Shown one piece after another: positions 1 to 7,451 of a DNA stretch of 19,089 nucleotides. Every line of letters begins with the position of its first letter. Positions within the stretch are counted from its first letter, which is position 1. Below the pieces are notes generated by a model. That model was not told where the DNA came from. It made no database searches and saw only the letters and a list, made by a program, of their open reading frames with translations. The stretch is from the NCBI GenBank assembly GCA_900542245.1, contig UQMQ01000035.1, forward strand, positions 1 through 19,089. The letters run 5' to 3'. Made by a program: the position numbers and the translations under genes. The DNA comes from an uncultured Eubacteriales bacterium (GTDB lineage: Bacteria > Bacillota > Clostridia > Peptostreptococcales > Anaerovoracaceae).

Positions 1-1
1 C

Positions 2-232
2 GACGTCATCACCGTCGACCCGCCGCGCAAGGGCTTGGCCGCCGACGTGGTGGAGAGCATCGCCGAGATGCAGCCGGAACGTGTCGTGTACGTCTCGTGC
101 GACAGCGCGACCATGGCGCGCGACGTGAAGCGTTTTGCGGAGCTGGGCTATACCGCCACGCGCGCCGCCGCCGTTGATATGTTTCCGAGAGCGGACCATA
201 TCGAGGCTGTCTGCCGGCTTGAGCGGGGGTGA
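2..232 (+). CDS. rlmD: 23S rRNA (uracil-5-)-methyltransferase, RlmD/RumA type, C-terminal fragment
   Basis: This is the last 76 residues of a SAM-dependent RNA uracil-C5 methyltransferase; the start lies outside the window. Two family motifs are visible. DPPRKG (fragment residues 6-11) is the motif after the sixth strand that sits near the flipped uracil, and YVSCDSATMARD contains the catalytic cysteine that attacks C6 of the target uracil. The ending DMFPRADHIEAVC is the usual C-terminus (DMFPxTxHVE). In the family these enzymes form m5U at positions 747 or 1939 of 23S rRNA, or m5U54 in tRNA; the fragment cannot tell which. A TGA ends the frame at 230-232. Codon use is GC-rich like the next genes, so it belongs to the left half of the contig. 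Family assignment is firm; the RlmD label is the usual one for Firmicutes homologs. Confidence 0.9.
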   Translation, partial: DVITVDPPRKGLAADVVESIAEMQPERVVYVSCDSATMARDVKRFAELGYTATRAAAVDMFPRADHIEAVCRLERG

Positions 233-348
233 CGATGGGAAAATGGAGCGGAGGAGCAAAGCGGCGATATTCAAAGAACCCCGTACGCCTGATCGCAATT
301 TCGGGCATTGGTTGATCGGCTGTCCGCTTCATGGAAAGAGTTTTTGTA

Positions 349-1446
349 ATGGATAAATATTTTTATGTTTTAACGGCGATCGATGTCTTTGTGCTGGGCT
401 TTATGTGTATCCTCACAAAGCTGAGTGAGTCGCTTGACCAAAAGCAAAAACGGGGATTTTTTCTCGCCTATATGCTCATTGCGGGCGTTTCGGTGCTGGA
501 GGCGGTCACGCTGGCGGTCGACGGCGCGCCGCCGCGCTGCCGATGGCTGAACATCGCGGCGAATTATCTGGGCTTTGGCCTGTCGCCAGCCATTTCGATC
601 TGTCTTGCGTATGTGCTGGACAAAAAGACGACTGCCAAACGAGAGGTCAAAGCGGCGGTAGGCTGTGAGATCGGGTATCTGATCCTCCTTGCGGCGCTGA
701 TCCCGAGCGGGGCTGTGTTTTCTGTGAGCACGGATAATGTCTATTCGCGCGGTCCTTATTTTCCCCTTTATGTTATCGTGTATTTTGCGGCGATCGTGTA
801 CCTTGCGGTGTCTACGATCATCACAGCCGGGGCTTTTCAGAACCGCAGCCGCGCGCTCATTTATCCGCTCGTTCTTTTCCTGATGGCGGAAACGGTCATA
901 CAAGTCACACTGCCGGAACTGCATGTCACATGGCTGTGCATCACGCTGCTCTCGGTGCTGTATTTCATCTATTGCAGCGAGATGTGGAACCAGCTTGACG
1001 CGCTCACGGGCCTTTTGAATCAAAACAGCTACTTGAACCGCACGGCGGAGATGCGCCGCAGCGGCGGCGTGCTGATCGTGTTCGATGTGGACGGCTTCAA
1101 GCAGATCAACGACCAATACGGTCATCTGAAGGGCGATATCTGCCTTGCCGAGATCGCAGATTGCATCAAGAAGTCCTATGCCCGCTACGGCTTTTGCTAT
1201 CGCACGGGCGGCGACGAGTTCTGTGTCCTCCTGCAGGATGGCGGCAGGGAGGAAACCTGCGCGAGAGACTTTGTGCGCCGCTTGGATGAGCGGCGGAAGG
1301 AGGTCACGTTCCTGCCGACGGTGTCGTTCGGCTCGGCAGAGCTGTCGAGCGAGAATGTGGTCACGGTCAAAGACCGCGCGGATAAAAATATGTACGGCTA
1401 CAAGCGCACACGCAGGGAAGGCGCCGCGCGTGAAACGGAAGAGTGA
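349..1446 (+). CDS. Membrane-bound diguanylate cyclase (GGDEF domain)
   Basis: A 365-residue protein. Roughly the first 215 residues form several hydrophobic segments (about 4-25, 37-57, 68-90, 105-125, 138-163, 172-190 and 195-212), so it is an integral membrane sensor without a recognised ligand domain. The rest is a GGDEF domain: DALTGLLNQNSY opens it, FDVDGFKQINDQYGHLKGD carries the metal and nucleotide contacts, and the active-site GGDEF is intact at residues 287-291. It should make cyclic di-GMP from two GTP at the inner face of the membrane. The place where an RxxD inhibitory site would sit, five residues before GGDEF, reads ARYG, so product inhibition is unlikely. The start at 349 is preferred to the ATG at 331 because GGAAAG (333-338) lies 10 bases upstream of it. 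It heads a three-gene unit; the next start is 25 bases beyond its stop. Confidence 0.9.
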   Translation: MDKYFYVLTAIDVFVLGFMCILTKLSESLDQKQKRGFFLAYMLIAGVSVLEAVTLAVDGAPPRCRWLNIAANYLGFGLSPAISICLAYVLDKKTTAKREVKAAVGCEIGYLILLAALIPSGAVFSVSTDNVYSRGPYFPLYVIVYFAAIVYLAVSTIITAGAFQNRSRALIYPLVLFLMAETVIQVTLPELHVTWLCITLLSVLYFIYCSEMWNQLDALTGLLNQNSYLNRTAEMRRSGGVLIVFDVDGFKQINDQYGHLKGDICLAEIADCIKKSYARYGFCYRTGGDEFCVLLQDGGREETCARDFVRRLDERRKEVTFLPTVSFGSAELSSENVVTVKDRADKNMYGYKRTRREGAARETEE

Positions 1447-1471
1447 GACGATCTGCGGAGGGAGGACGGTC

Positions 1472-2071
1472 ATGGAGCTCAGCGATGCTGCAAAACTGGC
1501 AGGGGACTTCTGCGCGGAAAAAGATTTGAAGATATCGCTGTCGTTTCAGATGCCACCGGGCTATGAGACGGCCAACGGCACGTTTGATCCGGTGGCAAAA
1601 ACGCTTTTTCTCAATCCGGCCGTGCTGCAAAGTGCGCCGGAGTACGAGGCGATGTTCTATCTTGTCCACGAGCTGCGGCACGCGGAGCAGTACCAGCATC
1701 CCGAGCGCTTTGACGAAACGATACGCAGGAGCCTGCCTTATGTGGTGCTCTACGACGGGACATGCTATCGCCTGGATAGGGGTGGATGGCAGGAGTGCTG
1801 CCTGAGCGGTGAGGAAGACTTTGCCGATATCTATTTGGGCCTTCTTTACGAGGTGGACGCGAACGAGTATGCTTACGCGCGGGTGAGGTCGCTCTGCGGC
1901 GACAGTGAAGAGCTGGGAAAGCTGCGCGATTTCTGGCGGCCAAAGCGGAGGCGGCCAGAGGAAGTATATCAGCGGCTGTTCCAAAGGATCGACGAAGCAA
2001 TAGAAAGCGCGCGGAGCAGGGCAAGCGCTCCGCGCTGCGCAAATGATACAGGAGGAGACAGCAATGGATAA
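1472..2071 (+). CDS. Putative zinc metallopeptidase with HELRH motif
   Basis: A 199-residue soluble protein of no named family I can be sure of. Residues 66-70 read HELRH, a form of the HExxH zinc-binding helix, preceded by a hydrophobic stretch (YEAMFYLV) as in gluzincins. A second acidic helix, YEVDANEYAYARV (E127), is well placed for the third metal ligand. No signal peptide or transmembrane segment is seen, so it probably acts in the cytoplasm. Phage and mobile-element peptidases often carry HELRHxxQ; here the text is HELRHAEQY. The ATG at 1472 is chosen because GGAGGGAGGA (1457-1466) precedes it; the open frame runs further up but only inside the GGDEF gene. Its end overlaps the start of the next gene by 8 bases, so the two are probably translationally coupled. 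Substrate unknown. Confidence 0.75.
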   Translation: MELSDAAKLAGDFCAEKDLKISLSFQMPPGYETANGTFDPVAKTLFLNPAVLQSAPEYEAMFYLVHELRHAEQYQHPERFDETIRRSLPYVVLYDGTCYRLDRGGWQECCLSGEEDFADIYLGLLYEVDANEYAYARVRSLCGDSEELGKLRDFWRPKRRRPEEVYQRLFQRIDEAIESARSRASAPRCANDTGGDSNG

Positions 2072-2690
2072 GTTAAAGGTACTGATGATCAACGGCAGCC
2101 CGCACGCGAACGGCAACACGGCCGTCGCGCTGCGTGAGATGGAGGAGATCTTCAAGGCAAGCGGCGTGGAGGTCGAGACCGTGCTCATCGGCAATCAGGC
2201 CGTGCGCGGCTGCACGGCCTGCGGAGCCTGCGGCAAGCTCGGCAAGTGTGTTTTTGACGACGTGGTCAACGAGCTCAAGCCGAAGTTTGAGGAGGCGGAT
2301 GGCCTCGTCGTGGCGAGCCCCGTCTATTACGCGTCCGCGAACGCGACGCTCATCGCCTGCCTCGATCGCCTGTTTTACAGCACACCGTTCGACAAGACGA
2401 TGAAGGTCGGCGCGAGCGTCGTCTGCGCGCGCCGCGGCGGCTGCTCGGCGACCTTCGACGAGCTCAACAAGTACTTCGCCATCTCCGGTATGCCGATCGC
2501 ATCCAGCCAGTATTGGAACAGCATCCACGGCTGCACGCCCGGCGAGGCGGAGGCGGACGAAGAGGGAAAGCAGACCATGCGTGCGCTCGCGCGCAACATG
2601 ACGTTCTTGATGAAGAGCATTGCGCTGGGGAAGGAGCAGTTTGGCCTTCCTGAGAAGGAAGCGCGCGTTTCGACGAATTTCATCCGCTGA
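2064..2690 (+). CDS. Flavodoxin-fold iron-sulfur flavoprotein / NAD(P)H-dependent FMN reductase family
   Basis: A 208-residue protein of the NADPH-dependent FMN reductase/flavodoxin superfamily. The N-terminal VLMINGSPHANGNTA is the FMN-phosphate loop. The compact cysteine cluster C50-x2-C53-x2-C56-x5-C62 has the spacing of the [4Fe-4S] site of archaeal and clostridial iron-sulfur flavoproteins. SPVYYASANATLIACLDR is the usual flavin-binding helix region. Such proteins shuttle electrons between reduced carriers and acceptors such as oxygen, peroxide or quinones; the physiological partner cannot be read here. The ATG at 2064 follows GGAGGAG (2051-2057) by 6 bases; the in-frame ATG at 2043 has no such site. 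It is the last gene of the GGDEF unit and is followed at once by a strong terminator. Confidence 0.87.
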   Translation: MDKLKVLMINGSPHANGNTAVALREMEEIFKASGVEVETVLIGNQAVRGCTACGACGKLGKCVFDDVVNELKPKFEEADGLVVASPVYYASANATLIACLDRLFYSTPFDKTMKVGASVVCARRGGCSATFDELNKYFAISGMPIASSQYWNSIHGCTPGEAEADEEGKQTMRALARNMTFLMKSIALGKEQFGLPEKEARVSTNFIR

Positions 2691-2701
2691 AAAACTGCAT
2701 G

Positions 2702-2733
2702 AAAAAAGCCCTTCCGAGCGGAAGGGCTTTTTT
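2702..2733. terminator. Bidirectional rho-independent terminator
   Basis: A perfect stem GCCCTTCC (2708-2715) / GGAAGGGC (2720-2727) with loop GAGC is flanked by six A on the left (2702-2707) and six T on the right (2728-2733). It therefore works in both directions. It lies between the convergent ends of the flavoprotein gene (+, stop at 2690) and the carboxyltransferase gene (-, stop at 2741) and serves both. Confidence 0.95.
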
Positions 2734-2740
2734 ATTGGCG

Positions 2741-4183
2741 TTACTTGCGGGCAAACGGCGCAACGGCGCGCTCATGCTTTGCAGGATGCGCGATGGGCGC
2801 CATCGTGCGGTGAGGCTTCGGTGTGCGCAGGTTGCGGCGGTTGATGAACGCGGGGGCGACCTGCGGGAAGAGCGCGAGCGAGAGCACATCCTCCTCGCTC
2901 TTTGCAAGGTCCTTGAATTCCTCGCGGTACTTGGGAAGCTCCGGCTCAAGAAGGTCGGCGGGGCGGCAGGTGATGACGTCCTCGGGCTTGATGCCCGCCT
3001 TGGCGCGCACCTCGTCGCTGACCTTGCCGGGCAGCTTGCCGTATTCGCCGCGCAGCATGGCCTTGGATTCCTTGGGCACCATCTTATAGCGCTCGCCGGT
3101 GATGACATTCAGCACGGCCTGCGTGCCGACGATCTGGCTCGAGGGCGTGACCAGCGGGGGATAGCCGAAGTCCTCGCGCACGCGCGGGATCTCGGCGAGC
3201 ACGTCGTAATACTTGTCCTCCTTGCCCGCCTGCTTGAGCTGGGAGATGAGGTTTGAGAGCATCCCGCCGGGGACCTGATACAAAAGCGTGTTCGTGTCGA
3301 CGTTCAGCACCTTCGGGTCAAGCGCGCCGGTGGACTTGAGCCGCTCGGCGACCTTGCGGAAGTGGACGGCGGCAGTGCTCATCTTGTCGAGATCGAGCCC
3401 CGTGTCGCGCACCGTGCCCTTGAGCGTTGCCACGAGAGATTCCGTCGCGGGTTGGGAGGTGCCGTTGGCGAGCGGGGAGAGCGCGGTGTCGACCATGTCG
3501 ACGCCCGCCATCGCGGCCATCAGGTAGACCATGTCGCCCGTGCCGCTCGTGTTGTGCGTATGCAGGTGGATGGGCATATCGACCGTTTCCTTCAGGCGCT
3601 TGACGAGGGAGTAAGCGTCCATCGGCAGCAGGAGGTTCGCCATGTCCTTGATGCACAGCACATCCGCGCCCATCTGCTCCAGCTCGCGGGCGAGCTTGAC
3701 GAAGTAATCCTCGTTGTGGATGGGGGAGATGGTGTAGGAAAGGGTTGCCTCGACCTGACCGCCGTACTTCTTCGTCGACTTGATGGCCTGCTCTAAGTTG
3801 CGCACGTCGTTGAGCGCGTCGAAGATGCGGATGATATCGATGCCGTTGTCGATGGACTTGGCGCAGAATTCGTCGACCACATCGTCGGCATAGTGCTTAT
3901 AGCCTAAGATATTCTGCCCGCGGAAGAGCATCTGCAGCTTCGTGTGCGGCAGGTGGGCGCGCAGCTGGCGCAGCCGCTCCCACGGGTCCTCATCCAAAAA
4001 GCGCAGGCAGGCGTCGAACGTGGCGCCGCCCCAACATTCGAGGGAGTAGTAGCCGATGGAATCGAGGATTTCGCAGGCGGGAAGCATGTCCTCGAGCGTC
4101 ATGCGCGTCGCCGCCTGCGACTGGTGCGCATCGCGCAGAATGGTATCGGTGATGAGAAGAGGCTTGTTCGATAAAAATTCCAT
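2741..4183 (-). CDS. oadA: Biotin-dependent carboxyltransferase subunit without biotin domain (OadA / PycB / transcarboxylase 5S type)
   Basis: A 480-residue protein with a DRE-TIM metallolyase-type barrel followed by the conserved PYC/OADA domain. DTILRDAHQS (13-22) starts the barrel and provides the first metal ligand; KDMANLLLP (179-187) carries the lysine that is carbamylated in this family; HLHTHNTSG (206-214) supplies two metal-binding histidines. The family moves a carboxyl group between carboxybiotin and pyruvate/oxaloacetate. Full OadA proteins carry a C-terminal biotinyl domain with a modified MKM lysine; this one ends in a basic tail (AKHERAVAPFARK) with no such motif. It therefore depends on a separate biotin carrier, like the 5S subunit of propionibacterial transcarboxylase. 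No carrier or decarboxylase membrane subunit lies next to it, and a terminator follows immediately. Rival names are pyruvate carboxylase subunit B and methylmalonyl-CoA carboxyltransferase 5S. The start at 4183 has AGGAAAGGA upstream and a good promoter. Confidence 0.9.
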   Translation of the reverse strand: MEFLSNKPLLITDTILRDAHQSQAATRMTLEDMLPACEILDSIGYYSLECWGGATFDACLRFLDEDPWERLRQLRAHLPHTKLQMLFRGQNILGYKHYADDVVDEFCAKSIDNGIDIIRIFDALNDVRNLEQAIKSTKKYGGQVEATLSYTISPIHNEDYFVKLARELEQMGADVLCIKDMANLLLPMDAYSLVKRLKETVDMPIHLHTHNTSGTGDMVYLMAAMAGVDMVDTALSPLANGTSQPATESLVATLKGTVRDTGLDLDKMSTAAVHFRKVAERLKSTGALDPKVLNVDTNTLLYQVPGGMLSNLISQLKQAGKEDKYYDVLAEIPRVREDFGYPPLVTPSSQIVGTQAVLNVITGERYKMVPKESKAMLRGEYGKLPGKVSDEVRAKAGIKPEDVITCRPADLLEPELPKYREEFKDLAKSEEDVLSLALFPQVAPAFINRRNLRTPKPHRTMAPIAHPAKHERAVAPFARK

Positions 4184-4216
4184 AGCGATCGGAAGGTCCT
4201 TTCCTGATTTTTTACC

Positions 4217-4245
4217 AGTTTAGCACAGCAGCGTGAAATTGGCAA
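4217..4245 (-). promoter_or_regulatory. Sigma-A-type promoter for the carboxyltransferase gene
   Basis: Read on the - strand: TTGCCA (4245-4240), 17-base spacer, TAAACT (4222-4217) preceded by TGC as an extended -10. The start of transcription would fall near 4210, giving a leader of about 27 bases that holds the AGGAAAGGA ribosome binding site. It lies in the 75-base gap downstream of the ABC transporter gene, so the carboxyltransferase is probably transcribed on its own. Confidence 0.65.
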
Positions 4246-4258
4246 GATATACTTTGCG

Positions 4259-5836
4259 TTATGCCCTTTCCACCAAGCGCTTGTCCTTCAGCTCGAGGAT
4301 CGTATCGTAGAGGGGGAGAATTTCGGGGCTCACCTTGTGCTCGATGCTGATGACGGTCAGGCCGTCCGTCCGGAGCAGCTGCGACAGGATCTGCCGGCTG
4401 CTGGTCTTGTCCATGTTCGCGGTGGCCTCGTCCAGGAAGATGACGCTCTTTCGCTCGACCAGCACCCGCGCGAGCGCTAATTTTTGCTTTTCGCCGCCGG
4501 AAAGGTTGCCCTTCGTGTTCTGGAACGGCTGGTCAAGGTCGTGCGATGCAAGGAAGGCGTCCATTCCCAGAGAGCGCATCACAGGCTCGACGCGCCCTTG
4601 GAGTTCCGGGCGATAGAGCGTGACGTTCTGGAGGAAGGTATCGTCAAAGAGGAACGCATCCTGAAGGACGACGCCGATCTCATCATAAAGCGCGGGCCAC
4701 AGCCCCCGGATGTCCGTTCCGTTGACGGAAATGCAGCCCTCGTACTCCGATTCAAGACCGGTGAGCAGCTTGAAAAGCGTGCTCTTGCCGCTGCCGTTTT
4801 CACCCAGAATGAGGTACTTCTTCCCCGCCTCAAAGCGGTAATCCACATGGGAGAGGATGACCTTTTCTTCGTGCCCGAAGGAAACGTCGCTCAGCTCGAT
4901 GCGCTCAACGGGCGCGATCTCTGCCGGGGCTGCATTGCTCTCAGGCACGGAGAGGAGACTGCTGATCTTCCGCCGGATGCTCTCCACGCTCTTCATTTCC
5001 GAAAGCTGATAGGAAATGCTGTTCGTCGGGATGACGAGCATTTCGGACAGTTGCAGCGCACCGACCAGCGCGCCGACGGACAAGCGCCCCCTGGCGATCT
5101 CATAAATGCTGAAGCCGACCATCACCGCTTCGCCCGCGTAGGAGAGCAGGCCGATGATCATGTTGACGCGGATCTTCGTCTTGGACTTGGCGAATTCCGC
5201 CCTGGCGGCGCTCTCGTTGTCGCGCTCCAGCGTCGCTAAGTACTCCTGCTCAACATGGTTCACCTTGATCGTCGGATACCCGTGGATCAGGTTGCCGATC
5301 ATGACGTTGAGCTTTTCGAGCGCCATCGTGTAGAAGTTCGTCCGCTTTTCCAGCGCCTTCCCCTGCACCGCCGACGCGATGATCGGGCAAACGGTGGAAA
5401 TGACGATGATGAGCGCAAGAGAGCTGTTGATATACAGCAGCGCGATCACGCAGGTGATCAGCACCAGAATGCTGTACGCGAGTTCCAGGCGTGTGACATA
5501 GTAACTGTCCACCAGCATCTCGATCTCGTTGTTCAGCGTGGTGACATAGTTCTGCCCCTGCTCCTCCTGAAATTTCCGGGGCGGCATATGGATGATATGC
5601 GCCATGACCTTCTTTTTGAGGCCGAACAGGATGCTGTTTCGGTATTTGCCCGTGCTGAGCTGCCGCACCGTTTCAAAGAGCATGATGCCCAGAATACTCG
5701 CGACGTAGAAGCCAAACAGCGTCAGCGCGCCGTCCGCGCCCGCCTCGACCGCGTCGATGGCATTCTGGAGATAGATCGGTTTAAGCGAGGTGCAGACCGC
5801 CAAAAGAATGGACGAAAGAATGACAATAAAAACCAT
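4259..5836 (-). CDS. ABC half-transporter, fused permease and ATPase
   Basis: A 525-residue exporter-type ABC protein. Residues 1 to about 300 are the type-1 transmembrane domain; the protein starts directly in TM1 (MVFIVILSSILLAVC) with almost no cytoplasmic lead. The ATPase domain has Walker A GENGSGKST (345-353), the Q-loop in VVLQDAFLF (389-397), signature LSGGEKQ (445-451), Walker B VIFLDE (465-470) and switch His in SIEHK. All catalytic residues are present. It would act as a homodimer, or with a partner not encoded next to it, exporting a lipid, peptide or drug; the substrate cannot be read. AGGAGGA (5840-5846) fixes the start at 5836. The gene appears to be transcribed alone from the promoter upstream. 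Confidence 0.92.
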   Translation of the reverse strand: MVFIVILSSILLAVCTSLKPIYLQNAIDAVEAGADGALTLFGFYVASILGIMLFETVRQLSTGKYRNSILFGLKKKVMAHIIHMPPRKFQEEQGQNYVTTLNNEIEMLVDSYYVTRLELAYSILVLITCVIALLYINSSLALIIVISTVCPIIASAVQGKALEKRTNFYTMALEKLNVMIGNLIHGYPTIKVNHVEQEYLATLERDNESAARAEFAKSKTKIRVNMIIGLLSYAGEAVMVGFSIYEIARGRLSVGALVGALQLSEMLVIPTNSISYQLSEMKSVESIRRKISSLLSVPESNAAPAEIAPVERIELSDVSFGHEEKVILSHVDYRFEAGKKYLILGENGSGKSTLFKLLTGLESEYEGCISVNGTDIRGLWPALYDEIGVVLQDAFLFDDTFLQNVTLYRPELQGRVEPVMRSLGMDAFLASHDLDQPFQNTKGNLSGGEKQKLALARVLVERKSVIFLDEATANMDKTSSRQILSQLLRTDGLTVISIEHKVSPEILPLYDTILELKDKRLVERA

Positions 5837-5891
5837 GGCTTCCTCCTAAAGTAACACATCACAGGTTTGTTCCCGCGCGCTGTCATGGTAA

Positions 5892-5920
5892 ATCATAACA
5901 TATAGGCCCACGGTTGTCCA
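5892..5920 (-). promoter_or_regulatory. Sigma-A-type promoter for the ABC transporter, with adjacent palindrome
   Basis: Read on the - strand: TGGACA (5920-5915), 17-base spacer, TATGAT (5897-5892). The leader would be about 50 bases. A perfect 10-base palindrome CTTCATGAAG (5921-5930) touches the upstream edge of the -35 box and could be an operator half or activator site. The rest of the gap up to 6051 holds no convincing gene. Confidence 0.6.
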
Positions 5921-6051
5921 CTTCATGAAGCGAGACGGGTTTCTTTGTTTCCTCTGCCTGCAGCAAAGCTTCCCTCCGATATCTTCCCGATCCCGATTGG
6001 CATTTCACTGGAGCGCACGATGAATTTTGGCTTGTCGGTTGCCTCAAAGCG

Positions 6052-6077
6052 AAAGCGGAGCCGTTCGGCTCCGCTTT
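6052..6077 (-). terminator. Terminator hairpin after the FkbH-like gene
   Basis: A perfect 11-base inverted repeat, AAAGCGGAGCC (6052-6062) and GGCTCCGCTTT (6067-6077), with loop GTTC, lies 10 bases beyond the stop of the FkbH-like gene. The tail on the - strand is only moderately U-rich (CTTTCGCTTT), so efficiency is uncertain. It marks the end of the acyl-modification operon. Confidence 0.7.
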
Positions 6078-6087
6078 GTATGTCTTT

Positions 6088-7134
6088 TCAGTTGTCCGCG
6101 TCTGCAATATCCACCGTCAGGTAGGGCGGGAACGGGATCGCGTCCTCGCCGGTATATTCCAGCAGCAGGCGCTCACCGTCCTCCTCGACCTCCTCAAAGC
6201 CCGCGAGCTTATAGGTGATATACATGATACGGTTGTGCTCGGTCTCCAAAAACTCCGCCTGCAGCTTTTTGCCGAGGCTGTGGGCCAGCTGCGTGGCATA
6301 GGCCAGCAGCGCTGAGCCGATGCCGCGCGTCATCACGCGGCAGGAAACGATCAGCAGCTTCAGGTGCAGCGCATCGGGCCTATTCTCCAAAAGCAGCAGG
6401 CCGACCTTTCCGCTGTCGCCGTAGTCATCGTGCAGACCGCAGATGCGGAAGATGTGATCCGGAGACTGCGACAGCGCCAGCAGTTCTTCGTACGAGAAGG
6501 TGTAGCCCGTGGAGTTGAGCTGGTGAGTGCGGATGGTCAGTTCCTCGACGCGGCGAAGATCCTTTTCCGTCACGCGGGAGATATCCATGCGCATGTGCAG
6601 CGTGGAGAGAAACTCCTCGGCGCTGCCGCCGAAAGAGTGCTCCGCCGTCTGGCGGTCAATATCCGCCTGATACATTTTGCGGCGGTTGGCGGAATCCTCT
6701 GTGATAAAGCGCACCTGAAACTCCGCCTTTTCCGGCAGCACGGCGGCCTCGGATGCATCGTAGGTGCGGACTTTGGGATGTGCATAGCGCACCTCGTCAC
6801 GCTCGAAGGGATTGTCGTCGACGAAGGCGACAGCTTCGGGCTTGAGATTCAGCGTCTCGAGGATCGTCCGGACGGATGCGGATTTTGCATCCCAGGAGAT
6901 CTGCGGGCAGAGAAAGAGATCCTCAATGCCAAATTCCTTCAGCTTCTTCATCGCGGCGTCATGATCGTTCTTGGAGGCGATGGACTGGATGATGCCGCGC
7001 CGGTCCAACTCATGGATGGTATCGAGCACGCCATCGCGCAGGCGCGCCGCGCCCCCCTCGCTCAGCACGCCCTCCCAGACCGTGCCGTCCAGATCCCATA
7101 CCACGCATTTGATCTGAGCAGGCTTGTCACTCAT
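6088..7134 (-). CDS. FkbH-like bifunctional HAD phosphatase / acyl transferase
   Basis: A 348-residue protein with the two-part architecture of FkbH/HAD-IIIC proteins. The N-terminal half is a HAD domain: KCVVWDLDGTVWEG (9-22) holds the nucleophile Asp14 and Asp16, SKNDHD gives motif II, and VDDNPFERDEV is motif III-IV. The C-terminal half (about 190-348) is a GNAT-like fold with CRVMTRGIGSALL resembling the acyl-donor loop. Characterised FkbH/OzmB proteins take 1,3-bisphosphoglycerate, remove phosphate and load D-glyceryl on an acyl carrier protein through a cysteine just ahead of the DLDxT motif; Cys10 is in that place here. The start codon overlaps the stop of the ACP gene (ATGA), so the two are tightly coupled, which supports the ACP as its substrate. 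Family call is firm; the glyceryl substrate is inferred and another hydroxyacyl unit is possible. Confidence 0.88.
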   Translation of the reverse strand: MSDKPAQIKCVVWDLDGTVWEGVLSEGGAARLRDGVLDTIHELDRRGIIQSIASKNDHDAAMKKLKEFGIEDLFLCPQISWDAKSASVRTILETLNLKPEAVAFVDDNPFERDEVRYAHPKVRTYDASEAAVLPEKAEFQVRFITEDSANRRKMYQADIDRQTAEHSFGGSAEEFLSTLHMRMDISRVTEKDLRRVEELTIRTHQLNSTGYTFSYEELLALSQSPDHIFRICGLHDDYGDSGKVGLLLLENRPDALHLKLLIVSCRVMTRGIGSALLAYATQLAHSLGKKLQAEFLETEHNRIMYITYKLAGFEEVEEDGERLLLEYTGEDAIPFPPYLTVDIADADN

Positions 7135-7391
7135 TTCTTTCCGCCTCCCCCGTTCAGATGCGCTGCGACCAGCTCCGCCATAGCGTCGATGGTGTGGAAG
7201 TTCTTCTCACTGATGTCCTTGCGCCCAAGCTTGATCTTGAATTCCTTTTCAATGAACATGACGATCTGCAGCGCAAAGAGCGAGGTGATGTACTTGCTCT
7301 TGAACAACTCTGTATCGTATGCAAGGCCATCCGCGGGCTTGAGCTGTGCGAGAAAACCGTAGATCTTCTCTCTGATTTCCTGAAGTTCCAT
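7131..7391 (-). CDS. Acyl carrier protein
   Basis: An 86-residue four-helix carrier protein. The phosphopantetheine site is Ser37 in YITSLFALQIV (35-44 region), with Thr instead of the common Asp in the DSL signature. FIEKEFKIKLGRKDI after it is the typical helix II-III region, and HTIDAMAELV gives the last helix. AGGAGG lies 7 bases before the ATG at 7391, so the longer open frame starting at 7424 is not used. It sits between the SGNH-deacetylase gene (60-base gap) and the FkbH gene (4-base overlap). Its setting, away from fatty acid synthesis genes and beside an MBOAT and FkbH gene, points to a dedicated carrier like DltC rather than AcpP. The PPTase at 10823 is the likely activator. Confidence 0.88.
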   Translation of the reverse strand: MELQEIREKIYGFLAQLKPADGLAYDTELFKSKYITSLFALQIVMFIEKEFKIKLGRKDISEKNFHTIDAMAELVAAHLNGGGGKK

Positions 7392-7451
7392 ATAGCTGCC
7401 TCCTGTTATTTTGGTTTGGATCACGCCGGTCGGAACCGGACGGTATTGTTG

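Noticed and set aside
1145..1471. Upstream extension of the HELRH frame
   Set aside because: It lies entirely within the GGDEF coding sequence in another frame, while a strong ribosome binding site stands before the ATG at 1472.
370..1473. Long open frame on the - strand opposite the diguanylate cyclase
   Set aside because: It is rich in Arg/His/Asp with no motifs, and it is a codon-bias shadow of a clear GGDEF gene. The same holds for long frames opposite the carboxyltransferase (2699-3256), ABC transporter (4484-5239), FkbH (6364-7362) and deacetylase (7617-8768) genes.
5883..6107. 74-codon open frame on the - strand between the FkbH and ABC genes
   Set aside because: It overlaps the FkbH stop region, the terminator hairpin and the ABC promoter, and has no ribosome binding site or recognisable sequence.
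7426..7439. Small hairpin CCGGT/ACCGG between the deacetylase and ACP genes
   Set aside because: Only 5 base pairs and no T run; too weak to call a terminator or processing site inside the operon.
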